Part shown: in pieces, positions 1-6,400 of the stretch | Layout: each line of letters begins with the position of its first letter | How positions within the stretch are numbered: position 1 is the stretch's first letter | Source: Desulfocapsa sp. | GTDB lineage: Bacteria > Desulfobacterota > Desulfobulbia > Desulfobulbales > Desulfocapsaceae | Length of the DNA stretch: 6,591 nucleotides | Assembly: GCA_029934815.1 (NCBI GenBank) | Contig: JAOZLM010000128.1 | Coordinates: forward strand, 1-6,591 | Direction: 5' to 3' | Notes under the pieces: model-generated | Database searches by the model: none | Told to the model about the DNA's origin: nothing | What the model saw: the letters and a program-made list of their open reading frames with translations, nothing else | Made by a program: the position numbers and the translations under genes

Positions 1-465
1 ATTGATACCACCGAAGCCCTTATTGTTGCCAACCAGCGTAAGAAAGAAGGTGCAGATGTAGCTGCCATCCCTTACGATTATCTTGGCGCTTGCGAAACAG
101 CTCCTGACGCATGTCTTGGTGTTCCATACTTTAACTGGGTTCCCGGTTACACCCATTATATTTCAGCTGCCAAAGCAGGAAAATGGAATAAAGAATGGCT
201 GTGGATGGGACCTGAGTGGACAGACATGAACAACATGATGACATCTGCCATCGGGTTCTTAAATGGCAAAGCACTCTCTGCTGATAGTGCCACCGCTCTT
301 GCTGCTTTTGTAAAAGGCCTTGGTGATGGTTCTGTGAATCTCTTTTCCGGCCCTCTCAACTTCCAGGATAAAACAGTTTTCCTGAAAGCTGGCGAAAAAG
401 CCACTGACGAACAAATCTGGAATCTCCCACAACTCCTTGAGGGTATGCAGGGCGCATCTAAATAA
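1..465 (+). CDS. BMP-family ABC transporter substrate-binding protein (C-terminal part, 5' end outside window)
   Basis: The frame is open from base 1 to a TAA at 463-465, giving 154 residues; the N-terminus and any signal or lipoprotein peptide lie outside the window. Visible landmarks are YDYLGACETAPDACLGVPYF (residues 25-44), then FNWVPGYTHYI, and an aromatic segment EWLWMGPEWTDMNN (about 64-77). This matches the C-terminal lobe of BMP/PnrA-like (PF02608-type) periplasmic binding proteins, whose known members bind nucleosides or purines and deliver them to an inner-membrane importer. The ATPase starts 7 bases after the stop and two matching permeases follow, so this is the binding protein of that importer. 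The exact ligand cannot be read from this fragment. An ATG at 205 lies inside the domain and is not the true start. The family call is firm; the substrate is inference. Confidence 0.88.
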   Translation: MDTTEALIVANQRKKEGADVAAIPYDYLGACETAPDACLGVPYFNWVPGYTHYISAAKAGKWNKEWLWMGPEWTDMNNMMTSAIGFLNGKALSADSATALAAFVKGLGDGSVNLFSGPLNFQDKTVFLKAGEKATDEQIWNLPQLLEGMQGASK

Positions 466-472
466 GTTATAA

Positions 473-1981
473 ATGGATGTAGAATTTCAACATATATCCA
501 AGCGTTTTGGTTCTGTCAAAGCGCTTACCGATGTGAGTCTTACCGCAAAGCAAGGTACCATTCACGGCCTCATTGGCGAGAATGGTGCTGGTAAGTCTAC
601 GTTAATGAAAATCCTCACCGGCTATCAGGCAAAATCCGGTGGGGATATTTTAATTAACGGGGAAAAAATTGCGCTTAAAACACCGGACGATGCGGCACAA
701 ATAGGCATCGGCATGCTCTATCAGGAACCCATGGATTTTCCTCACTTAACGGTTCTTGAAAACTTTTCCCTTGGCTGTCCGGCCATTTCAAGGGAGAGAT
801 TTACAGCTTCTTTAAAACATCTTGCCTACGCTTTTGGTTTTCAGCTTGCCCCTAAACGTCGGGTTGAGTTACTGACAGTGGGCGAAAGGCAACAAATTGA
901 ATTATTACGATTAATCCACTGCGAAACCAGTGTGTTGATTCTTGATGAACCCACCACCGGTATTTCTCCGGCTCAAAAAGCTCTCCTCTTTCCGGCTCTT
1001 AAAAAACTCGCACACGAAGGTATGACTATCCTTCTTGTGTCCCACAAACTTGATGAAGTGGCAAGTCTTTGTGATGAAGTAACTGTTTTACGACACGGAA
1101 ATGTTACCCATCACACAAATGCCCCCTTCCATTTTCCGGAACTGCTCGAAGCAATGTTTGGCGCTGTTCCTGAACAGAAAGAAAAGCCAGTCGCAAGATC
1201 CACCGGCAACGCTGTTCTTTCCATGGACAAGATTCAGGCAGGTGGTGAACGCCAGGGACTGCAGTTGAATAGCTTCACGGCGAAAAGTGGCGAAATAATT
1301 GGTCTTGCAGGACTTGACGGTGCAGGCCAGTCAACATTTTTACGTTTGGCCGCTGGGCTGACGATACCGGCAAAGGGAGAGATACAACTTTTTTCAACAC
1401 AACTTCCAAAATCGAAAAAGGCGAGTCGAATTGCCGGAAATTTACAAACTGTTTTTCTGCCTGCTGATCGTCTTGAAGAGGCACTTTTTACAGATATCAG
1501 CCTCAGCGATCATTTTAGTTTACGTGATAAAAAAAGTTCGTTCTGGCAGAAAAATCAGAAAAACAAACAGAGAGCAGACAAAGCGATCCAGACTTTTTCC
1601 ATTAAAGGACGACCAGCAGACACTGCCGATGATCTTTCCGGCGGTAATCAGCAACGCCTGTTACTCGCTCTTCTTGATCCTAAATCGAGAATGATACTAC
1701 TGGAAAACCCCACTCGTGGGCTTGATATCCGCTCAGGACAATGGGTTTGGGAATACTTAACCCAAACATTATCGTCTGAGGCCTGTATCGTATTTTCTTC
1801 TCCAGAGCTTGATGAAATCCTCCACTACAGTGATCGAATTCTCGTTTTTTATGACGGTAAAATTGTATTGGACAGCCTGACAGCTGAAACAGATCATGGC
1901 AGTGTTGCTGCTGCAATGACCGGGATGACAGGGAAAGAGAAAATATCGAATATCGAACAAGGAATATCGAATGTCGAGTAA
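473..1981 (+). CDS. Double-NBD ATPase of a BMP-type (nucleoside/purine-like) ABC importer
   Basis: This 502-residue protein has two ABC nucleotide-binding domains fused in one chain, the layout of RbsA/NupO-like ATPases, and would energise import from the cytoplasmic face of the membrane. NBD1 shows Walker A GENGAGKST (35-43), Q-loop Q84, a variant signature LTVGERQ (134-140), Walker B LILDEPTTG with E159, and H-loop H191. NBD2 has a degenerate Walker A GLDGAGQST (280-288) with Gln286 in place of Lys, a canonical LSGGNQQ (388-394), Walker B LLENPTRGLD (409-418) without the usual Asp-Glu, and SSPELDE in place of the H-loop. A degenerate second site is usual in this family. The start follows the binding-protein stop by 7 bases and has no strong Shine-Dalgarno, suggesting coupling. 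The last 13 residues (KISNIEQGISNVE) are encoded by an inverted repeat and are probably an acquired tail. Confidence 0.93.
   Translation: MDVEFQHISKRFGSVKALTDVSLTAKQGTIHGLIGENGAGKSTLMKILTGYQAKSGGDILINGEKIALKTPDDAAQIGIGMLYQEPMDFPHLTVLENFSLGCPAISRERFTASLKHLAYAFGFQLAPKRRVELLTVGERQQIELLRLIHCETSVLILDEPTTGISPAQKALLFPALKKLAHEGMTILLVSHKLDEVASLCDEVTVLRHGNVTHHTNAPFHFPELLEAMFGAVPEQKEKPVARSTGNAVLSMDKIQAGGERQGLQLNSFTAKSGEIIGLAGLDGAGQSTFLRLAAGLTIPAKGEIQLFSTQLPKSKKASRIAGNLQTVFLPADRLEEALFTDISLSDHFSLRDKKSSFWQKNQKNKQRADKAIQTFSIKGRPADTADDLSGGNQQRLLLALLDPKSRMILLENPTRGLDIRSGQWVWEYLTQTLSSEACIVFSSPELDEILHYSDRILVFYDGKIVLDSLTAETDHGSVAAAMTGMTGKEKISNIEQGISNVE
1934..1978 (+). repeat. Left inverted-repeat arm of the four-helix-bundle cassette
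   Basis: This arm matches the reverse complement of 2366-2409. The exact 20-nt core is aatatcgaatatcgaacaag (1942-1961). An AAAGAGA block sits outside the core (2 extra A in this arm), and about 17 bases inside it match with three substitutions and one small length difference. TCGA occurs at 1946, 1953, 1967 and 1974, spaced 7, 14 and 7. The arm lies inside the end of the ATPase gene and the start of the next one. Confidence 0.9.
1959..1963 (+). promoter_or_regulatory. Shine-Dalgarno of the four-helix-bundle gene, inside the left repeat
   Basis: AAGGA sits 7 nt before the ATG at 1971. Both the ribosome binding site and the start codon are part of the inverted-repeat arm, so the repeat carries the translation start of its own gene. 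It also fixes 1971 as the start even though the ATPase stop codon (1979-1981) lies downstream of it. Confidence 0.75.
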
Positions 1982-2351
1982 CAAAAACAAATTTGACCTG
2001 GAAGATCGATTGATTGATTTTGCTGTTCGTATTATTCGAATTACAGAATCGATGCCGAAAACCAAAACGGGTACACACATTTCCAATCAGCTATTACGTA
2101 GTGGAACATCTCCTGCCCCAAATTATGGTGAAGCACAAAGTGCAGAATCACGCTCGGATTTTATCCACAAAATGAAGATCTCTTTGAAAGAGCTACGAGA
2201 AACAAAAGTTTGGCTACAAATTATTATAAAGGCAGAACTAATAACACCGGCAACAATACTAGCCCCACTGCTGGACGAAACAAATCAACTAATTTCAATA
2301 TTTGTAAGCAGCATAGCAACTGCTCAAAAAAATAAAGCGCCGAAAGAATGA
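1971..2351 (+). CDS. Four-helix-bundle protein, 23S rRNA intervening-sequence protein (S23/IVP) family
   Basis: The protein has 126 residues, the normal size of the family (PF05635/TIGR02436 type). Recognisable segments are FDLEDRLIDFAVRII at the start of helix 1 (8-22), LLRSGTSPAPNYGEA (41-55), and DFIHKMKISLKELRETKVWL (63-82), the conserved third helix; a fourth helix spans about 93-119. There is no signal peptide or membrane segment. Relatives are encoded inside 23S rRNA intervening sequences or near mobile elements; a related fold is the Avd accessory protein of diversity-generating retroelements. The molecular role is not known, and nucleic-acid binding is only a reasonable guess. The gene overlaps the ATPase by 11 bases and has a Shine-Dalgarno 7 nt upstream. 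Its second half uses more A/T-rich codons (CTA, ATA, ACA) than the transporter genes, which fits separate ancestry. Family call firm, function open. Confidence 0.9.
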   Translation: MSSNKNKFDLEDRLIDFAVRIIRITESMPKTKTGTHISNQLLRSGTSPAPNYGEAQSAESRSDFIHKMKISLKELRETKVWLQIIIKAELITPATILAPLLDETNQLISIFVSSIATAQKNKAPKE

Positions 2352-2365
2352 TTCTACATTTTTTA

Positions 2366-2409
2366 CTTCGAAATTCGAAATTACTTGTTCGATATTCGAT
2401 ATTCTCTTT
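2366..2409 (-). repeat. Right inverted-repeat arm of the four-helix-bundle cassette
   Basis: The reverse complement matches the left arm, with the exact 20-nt core at 2384-2403. TCGA occurs at 2368, 2375, 2389 and 2396, again spaced 7, 14 and 7. The arm begins 14 bases after the stop of the four-helix-bundle gene and ends 22 bases before the start of the first permease. Confidence 0.9.
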
Positions 2410-2431
2410 AACACAGTATTCTCACTAATCA

Positions 2432-3448
2432 ATGGTACAAATTGTAAAAGACATACTTGCTGCAGCCACCCTGGTATTCGGCTTCACTTCTCTGGTTCTT
2501 TTTATTGCGGATGCACCGGTACTTGACGCATTTAAGCATATCTGGCTCGGTTCTTTTGCCTCCACCATGAAATTCAGTCAGGTTCTTGCTGTCTGGGTGC
2601 CTCTAATTCTCTGTTCCTGCGGTCTGTTATTTGCCTTTCGAGCCAATTTATGGAATATCGGTATCGAAGGACAGGTAATTATGGGAGCAATTGGCGGTAT
2701 GGCTGTGCTTCGTTTTCCAGGCCTTGAAAACCCGGTTCTAATCCTCACCCTCTCTTTCATCGCTGCCATGATTACAGGTGGTGCCTGGGGACTTCTTGCC
2801 GGCCTTTTAAAAACACGAGGCGGTGTGCATGAAATTTTTGGCGGGCTTGGTCTTAACTTCGTGGCACAGGGTTTTATCCTGTGGCTGATTTTTGGCCCCT
2901 GGAAACGCCCTGGTATCGCATCCATGAGCGGCACCGAACTGTTACCCCATAAACTCTGGCTCAGTTCACCTCCCGGATGGAGAATTGCTTACGCAGGACT
3001 GGTCGTTGCGATTTGCACCCTGATCCTTACCTGGCTATTTCTCTATAAAAGTAAACTGGGCTTAAAACTAAAAGCCATCGGCAAGAATCCACGAGCTGCA
3101 CTTTTATATGACATATCTCCAGAAGGCTATTACCTGCTCTCTATCATCATCTGTGGAGCCTTTGCCGGCATGGCTGGCTTTATGCAGATAACAGCAGTTT
3201 ATCATCGTTTGATCCCTGCTATTTCTAGTGGATACGGATATCTTGCACTCCTTCTGGTGATGCTTGCCGGATATCGGATTGTTCCCATACCTTTTCTGGC
3301 TCTCTTTTTTGCAGGGCTTAATGTGGGTGCCATTCAACTACCCATTGTTCTACAGGTGGATTCAACTCTATCAGGCGTTATTCAGGGTTGTTGCGTACTA
3401 AGCGCCCTGTTTGTTCTGGGTATGCGACAGAGGCGCAAACAGTTATGA
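2432..3448 (+). CDS. ABC transporter permease 1 (BPD_transp_2 family, NupP/YufP-like)
   Basis: This 338-residue inner-membrane protein has about nine to ten hydrophobic segments, for example residues 7-27, 50-68, 102-126, 137-155, 186-206, 232-256, 268-300 and 312-331. Family landmarks are FRANLWNIGIEGQ (69-81), corresponding to the conserved N(I/L)G-x-EGQ region that contacts the ATPase, and KAIGKNPRAALLYDIS (214-229). It would form half of the transmembrane channel, paired with the next gene. An in-frame TAA lies two codons upstream (2426-2428), so the start cannot be much earlier, and there is no clear Shine-Dalgarno before the ATG. That is odd for a gene now separated from its upstream partner by the inserted cassette; it may depend on translation from upstream. 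The start is therefore less certain than the product. Confidence 0.9.
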   Translation: MVQIVKDILAAATLVFGFTSLVLFIADAPVLDAFKHIWLGSFASTMKFSQVLAVWVPLILCSCGLLFAFRANLWNIGIEGQVIMGAIGGMAVLRFPGLENPVLILTLSFIAAMITGGAWGLLAGLLKTRGGVHEIFGGLGLNFVAQGFILWLIFGPWKRPGIASMSGTELLPHKLWLSSPPGWRIAYAGLVVAICTLILTWLFLYKSKLGLKLKAIGKNPRAALLYDISPEGYYLLSIIICGAFAGMAGFMQITAVYHRLIPAISSGYGYLALLLVMLAGYRIVPIPFLALFFAGLNVGAIQLPIVLQVDSTLSGVIQGCCVLSALFVLGMRQRRKQL

Positions 3449-4428
3449 TTGGTGATATTCCTTCTTCTGTCCTTGTCGCATCTGTTCTTGCTGCCAGTGC
3501 GCCGTTAGTTATTATTGCACTTGGTGAGATGATCAGCGAAAAAAGCGGGGTAATTAACCTCTCACTGGATGGTGCCGTTTTATTTTCTGCCATGGTGGCA
3601 TTTGTGGTGGCCAAAGAATCAAATTCTCTGGTCTTTGGTTTTCTGGCCGGTGGCTGTGCCGGAATGCTAACAGGCCTGGTTGTCGGATACCTCTCTATTT
3701 ATCTGCATCTTTCGCAAGTGGCAGTTGGTTTTGCACTTTCTCTGCTCTGCCGGGATCTTGCCTATTTTTTAGGGAACCCATATAGCAGAATTCAAGGCCC
3801 CACACTTATTTCCTCAAAACTGCCATTCCATGACATGCTGCCGGAGTTCCTACAAAAAATTCTGACGCAACCCCTCACAGTCCCTTTTGCTCTCACACTG
3901 GTTGCTGTGTTAATCTGGTTTTTCAAATTTTCACGAACAGGCTTACAACTAAGATCCGTTGGTGAAAATCCGGCTGCTGCCTTTGCAAGAGGCTTAAACC
4001 CAAGTAAGATTCAACTTTTTTCCGTTCTTGCCGGATCATTTCTGGTTGGAATCGGGGGTGCTGCCTACTCGCTCTCCTTGAAGCCTGGCTGGGGAAGACC
4101 ACAGGGAGCAGAGGGGATCGGCTGGATTGCATTAGCCCTTGTAATTTTCGGCAGCTGGCAGCCATGTCGTGTGGCAGCAGGTGCTATGTTGTTTGCATTC
4201 CTGCAGGTCTGCGGAATTGGGCTTCAAAATCTCTTTCCCACAATCCCTTCACAGGTTTTTCAAACTGCACCATTCCCACTGATGATTTTTACGCTTGTTT
4301 TGATGCACTACTCCACAAGAAAAACACGTAAACATGGGGAAACAGACAGTGGATTACAAAAATGGCTGGGAATCTTATTTATGGCTCGTGCACCTAAGTC
4401 CTTGGGGAAGAGTTACCGGCAAGAATAA
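3445..4428 (+). CDS. ABC transporter permease 2 (BPD_transp_2 family, NupQ/YufQ-like)
   Basis: I chose the ATG at 3445, giving 327 residues, because it overlaps the TGA of permease 1 in an ATGA junction typical of translational coupling and has AGAGG 11 nt upstream. A longer frame from 3388 would add residues encoded inside permease 1 that do not look like this family. Landmarks are SEKSGVINLSLDGA (31-44), matching the conserved SE(R/K)SGVxNLxxEG region, QLRSVGENPAAAFARG (168-183), GIGWIALALVIFGSWQP (224-240), and a C-terminal APKSLGKSYRQE typical of the family tail. Multiple hydrophobic helices run through the protein. It completes the permease heterodimer and ends the operon. Confidence 0.9.
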   Translation: MIGDIPSSVLVASVLAASAPLVIIALGEMISEKSGVINLSLDGAVLFSAMVAFVVAKESNSLVFGFLAGGCAGMLTGLVVGYLSIYLHLSQVAVGFALSLLCRDLAYFLGNPYSRIQGPTLISSKLPFHDMLPEFLQKILTQPLTVPFALTLVAVLIWFFKFSRTGLQLRSVGENPAAAFARGLNPSKIQLFSVLAGSFLVGIGGAAYSLSLKPGWGRPQGAEGIGWIALALVIFGSWQPCRVAAGAMLFAFLQVCGIGLQNLFPTIPSQVFQTAPFPLMIFTLVLMHYSTRKTRKHGETDSGLQKWLGILFMARAPKSLGKSYRQE

Positions 4429-4446
4429 TGCTTTCTTATTTTCTTG
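4420..4446 (+). terminator. Weak candidate terminator hairpin at the end of the transporter operon
   Basis: CAAGAATAA (4420-4428) can pair with TTATTttCTTG (4436-4446) with a two-base bulge and a 7-nt loop, followed by a moderately T-rich stretch. The stem is A/T-rich and overlaps the stop codon of permease 2, so it may be fortuitous. No better intrinsic terminator was seen for the operon. Confidence 0.25.
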
Positions 4447-4462
4447 TTACTTATTTATGATT

Positions 4463-4510
4463 TCCTAAGGTCACACCCCTTTAGCTGACGCCTTTGCCGG
4501 CACCTTAAAA
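4463..4510 (-). other. Compact GC-rich element with closing stem, possible structured RNA
   Basis: In the otherwise AT-rich gap between the convergent genes, TAAGGT (4466-4471) and ACCTTA (4502-4507) close a 30-nt GC-rich interior. Read as minus-strand RNA, the stem extends outward to about nine pairs through two G-U wobbles; the plus strand has mismatches there. Inside are two similar units starting CCTTT (CCTTTAGCTGAC and CCTTTGCCGGCAC on plus). It matches no riboswitch or small RNA that I recognise. Confidence 0.25.
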
Positions 4511-4587
4511 GTATAGTGATGGATAGGAGTGATAAGGACGATAATATTACCCAGTAGAATTTCAGTTCAGTGGGAAACACCTTTCGT

Positions 4588-4633
4588 CGTAACATTCAGC
4601 AACGTTGATTGTCTTCATTTTGACAACGTTACG
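4588..4633. repeat. Imperfect inverted repeat with AACGTT palindromes between convergent genes
   Basis: AACGTTG (4601-4607) pairs with CAACGTT (4624-4630) across a 16-nt loop in which GTC and GAC can add pairs. CGTAAC (4588-4593) can alternatively pair with GTTACG (4628-4633). It could form a hairpin in transcripts from either strand, about 90-130 bases past the minus-strand gene. No T-tract follows on either side, so a factor-independent terminator is unproven; a protein-binding palindrome is equally possible. Confidence 0.35.
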
Positions 4634-4721
4634 TTCAACGATAAGCCACTGACATTACAAAGCCTTTCCGAATGAAACGAACACCCCCCTTCTTGATAAT
4701 TTCAGCCAGTTTTCTGACATA

Positions 4722-6242
4722 TTATAGAAACCACTCATTTCGCATAAGTGTCCTTGCTTCTGCGGTTAATGGAATAATATCGGTCTTGTTAACAAGCTTC
4801 ATATCGAATTTCCTATTCAGAGCTGCAAAGTGTTTCAATCCGAATCCAATTTTATTAAGATAAGAGAAAACACCGATTGCCCCAGTAGGAAAATCATTTG
4901 CCCTTGTCCCGTAGAGGGACCGGAGGTCCGGGAGGTCGCAGAAGAGTTCTTCAACGGTTGAGCCGTACGGCTGGAAAGCCGGAGGTACTTTTCCTTTCTT
5001 TACTTGTTCCCCTATTGTTTTCCCTGTCATGGCAGCAGCCATAGCTGCACGGCATAAGCCGATACCGAGCACATGCCCATCGCCATACGCCAACCCCTTG
5101 AAAACCTGATCCTCAGATGCGAAACCGCCCGTCATGACAATAGCCGGCAAAATTTCGCCCTCTTCTTTGAGCTGTGCACAGAGGCGGACAACGACATCCT
5201 CCAGGCACACGGTCGGAAGGGACCACTCGTTCATCATCTTAGATGGGCTGTATCCCGAGCCGCCCCCTGCACCATCGAAGGTTATCATGTCCACCTGCCC
5301 TTTACAGGCGATACGGAGTACTTGCTCTATATCGCTCCTGTCATACCCGGCCATTTTGAAATAAATATTTTTTGCCCCAAAATCCCTTAACTTTTTGATA
5401 TGATCGAGCAATGACTCTTCGGTCCACAACGGTAACCTGGCGTAGGTGTGAAAATTAGAACAGACACCGTCTTCATACGCTTTCCGAACGGTCGGGTCTT
5501 CCGGATCGGGGAAAACAATATCTCCGAGTTCTTTCCGCTTCAAGGCGGATTCTATACCCTTTATCCGTTTTACCGGTTGGATACCCTTTGCAGCCTGACC
5601 GAACTTTATTTCAATTGCCTCGGCACCGTATTTTTGCAAGGCGATCTCGGGAACTCCTTTCAGGTTGTCATCCACATTGCACTGCAATACGATCTGGCCG
5701 AATCCACGGTCGTACCGGCGAAAGCAATCAAGCGCTTCTTCCAGCAGTGGGAACTTCGTAACTTTATCATTTTTTATCTGTAGATCAGGATCGTTATTTC
5801 TTGCATCTTCCCCAATTACACAAGTAACTCCGGCCATGGCAGCACCTGCGAAGTAATCTCTCCAGTTCAGTTTGATTAAGGCCGGTAAAATCACTGGCAA
5901 AGCCATTGTAACAGGATTTAGAATTCCGTAAGTTTGCTTAAGATTTACATTGAAAATAGTTGCATCTTCAGAATTGGCTTTTGCGCCGTTGGCTCCAAAT
6001 ACCCGACCATTGATATTAAAGTGGGAGAAATCAATGGGATAATCTTTTTCCGAGGCAATCTGATTGTTCCCGGTCGTCATCGGATAAACTGTTTGCGATC
6101 CAAGTACGGCTGCCTGGGCCAGCTCACAGGTTCCTCCACATTGTTCGGTACAAAATGAGCACATGCCCGATTGCGGTGATATAAATTCACTACGATTTTT
6201 CGCAAAAGTAAATCCGGAGCTCATGGTAGGTGAGTAAGTCAT
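4722..6242 (-). CDS. FMN-binding glutamate-synthase-domain protein with N-terminal cysteine cluster
   Basis: This 506-residue protein resembles the central FMN (GltB-type) barrel of glutamate synthase. Landmarks are NPVTMALPV (109-117), IEIKFGQAAKGI (210-221, cf. the usual KxxQGAKPG), FDGAGGGSGYSPSKMMNEW (322-340, cf. GGGTGAAP), and VMTGGFASEDQVFKGLAYGDG (369-389), the phosphate-binding end of the barrel. Near the N-terminus C28, C31, C35 and C39 form CX2CX3CX3C, which could hold an Fe-S cluster. The glutamine amidotransferase domain is absent, and after G394-C397 the [3Fe-4S] ligands of true glutamate synthases (a CPVGIAT-type segment) are missing. It is probably a cytoplasmic flavin-dependent oxidoreductase; I do not assign glutamate synthase activity. 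The start has AAAAAGGG seven bases upstream. It is transcribed toward the transporter operon and shows no functional link to it. Confidence 0.88.
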   Translation of the reverse strand: MTYSPTMSSGFTFAKNRSEFISPQSGMCSFCTEQCGGTCELAQAAVLGSQTVYPMTTGNNQIASEKDYPIDFSHFNINGRVFGANGAKANSEDATIFNVNLKQTYGILNPVTMALPVILPALIKLNWRDYFAGAAMAGVTCVIGEDARNNDPDLQIKNDKVTKFPLLEEALDCFRRYDRGFGQIVLQCNVDDNLKGVPEIALQKYGAEAIEIKFGQAAKGIQPVKRIKGIESALKRKELGDIVFPDPEDPTVRKAYEDGVCSNFHTYARLPLWTEESLLDHIKKLRDFGAKNIYFKMAGYDRSDIEQVLRIACKGQVDMITFDGAGGGSGYSPSKMMNEWSLPTVCLEDVVVRLCAQLKEEGEILPAIVMTGGFASEDQVFKGLAYGDGHVLGIGLCRAAMAAAMTGKTIGEQVKKGKVPPAFQPYGSTVEELFCDLPDLRSLYGTRANDFPTGAIGVFSYLNKIGFGLKHFAALNRKFDMKLVNKTDIIPLTAEARTLMRNEWFL

Positions 6243-6400
6243 TATATTTCCCTTTTTACATTTATTCTTAACAAGGATTCATTGCAACAGAGACCTCCAA
6301 CGACTACTTAAAAATTAAGCTCAAGGTGGTCCAATCATTTACGTTGACCCTAAAGACGGAATATTTAAATAGAACATGGGCATTTAGAATATTAAAAATG
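6243..6400 (-). other. Upstream region of the glutamate-synthase-like gene, no gene seen
   Basis: This AT-rich stretch presumably holds the promoter of the minus-strand gene. A possible TTGCAA / TAAATG pair with 17-nt spacing lies just upstream of the ribosome binding site, but the -10 fit is poor. A small hairpin, GGTC(c)AA with TTGACC and a 9-nt loop, lies at 6328-6349. Nothing here is strong enough to name a regulator. Confidence 0.3.
6250..6257 (-). promoter_or_regulatory. Shine-Dalgarno of the glutamate-synthase-like gene
   Basis: AAAAAGGG on the minus strand lies 7 nt before the ATG at 6242. It supports that start over the in-frame Met7 and Met27; Met27 would directly precede the cysteine cluster. 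Confidence 0.65.

Larger units (their letters stand above)
1934..2409 (+). mobile_element. Putative IVP/four-helix-bundle cassette bounded by inverted repeats
   Basis: The roughly 476-bp unit has one protein gene (1971-2351) filling nearly all the space between two inverted repeats of about 45 bp. It interrupts an otherwise tightly packed ABC transporter operon: the gene junctions on either side are 7 bp or overlapping, while the ATPase and the first permease are 450 bp apart. No transposase, recombinase or convincing target-site duplication is visible; outside the arms only a trivial 4-base match (ACAG) was noticed. Genes of this family are known in intervening sequences inside 23S rRNA, so an insertion habit is established for relatives. 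Mobility of this copy is inference from the repeat architecture. It could instead be an old, now fixed, operon member. Confidence 0.55.

Noticed and set aside
473..1981. Degenerate second nucleotide-binding site of the ATPase as a sign of inactivation
   Set aside because: Gln in place of the Walker A Lys and a missing H-loop His are normal in NBD2 of this ATPase family; NBD1 keeps its catalytic residues.
1680..2086. Minus-strand open frames across the ATPase end and the four-helix-bundle gene
   Set aside because: They are antisense to two well-recognised plus-strand genes and carry no recognisable motifs; the repeat arm keeps them open by chance.
1971..2351. Avd accessory protein of a diversity-generating retroelement
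   Set aside because: No reverse transcriptase, template repeat or variable repeat is present. The sequence motifs fit the S23/IVP family better than Avd.
1940..2405. CRISPR-like or simple tandem repeat reading of the TCGA units
   Set aside because: There are only two arms, in inverted orientation and separated by a gene, with no spacer array.
3388..3444. A longer start for permease 2 at the ATG at 3388
   Set aside because: The extra residues come from the out-of-frame end of permease 1 and do not look like the family. The ATG at 3445 has the ATGA overlap and fits the usual N-terminus.
4672..5856. Plus-strand open frames (4672-4863, 5073-5390, 5448-5783 and neighbours)
   Set aside because: They are antisense to the clearly coding glutamate-synthase-like gene and have low-complexity or unlikely translations.
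6262..6290. TTGCAA/TAAATG as the promoter of the minus-strand gene
   Set aside because: The -10 matches only three of six consensus bases, and the AT-rich region offers several equally poor alternatives.
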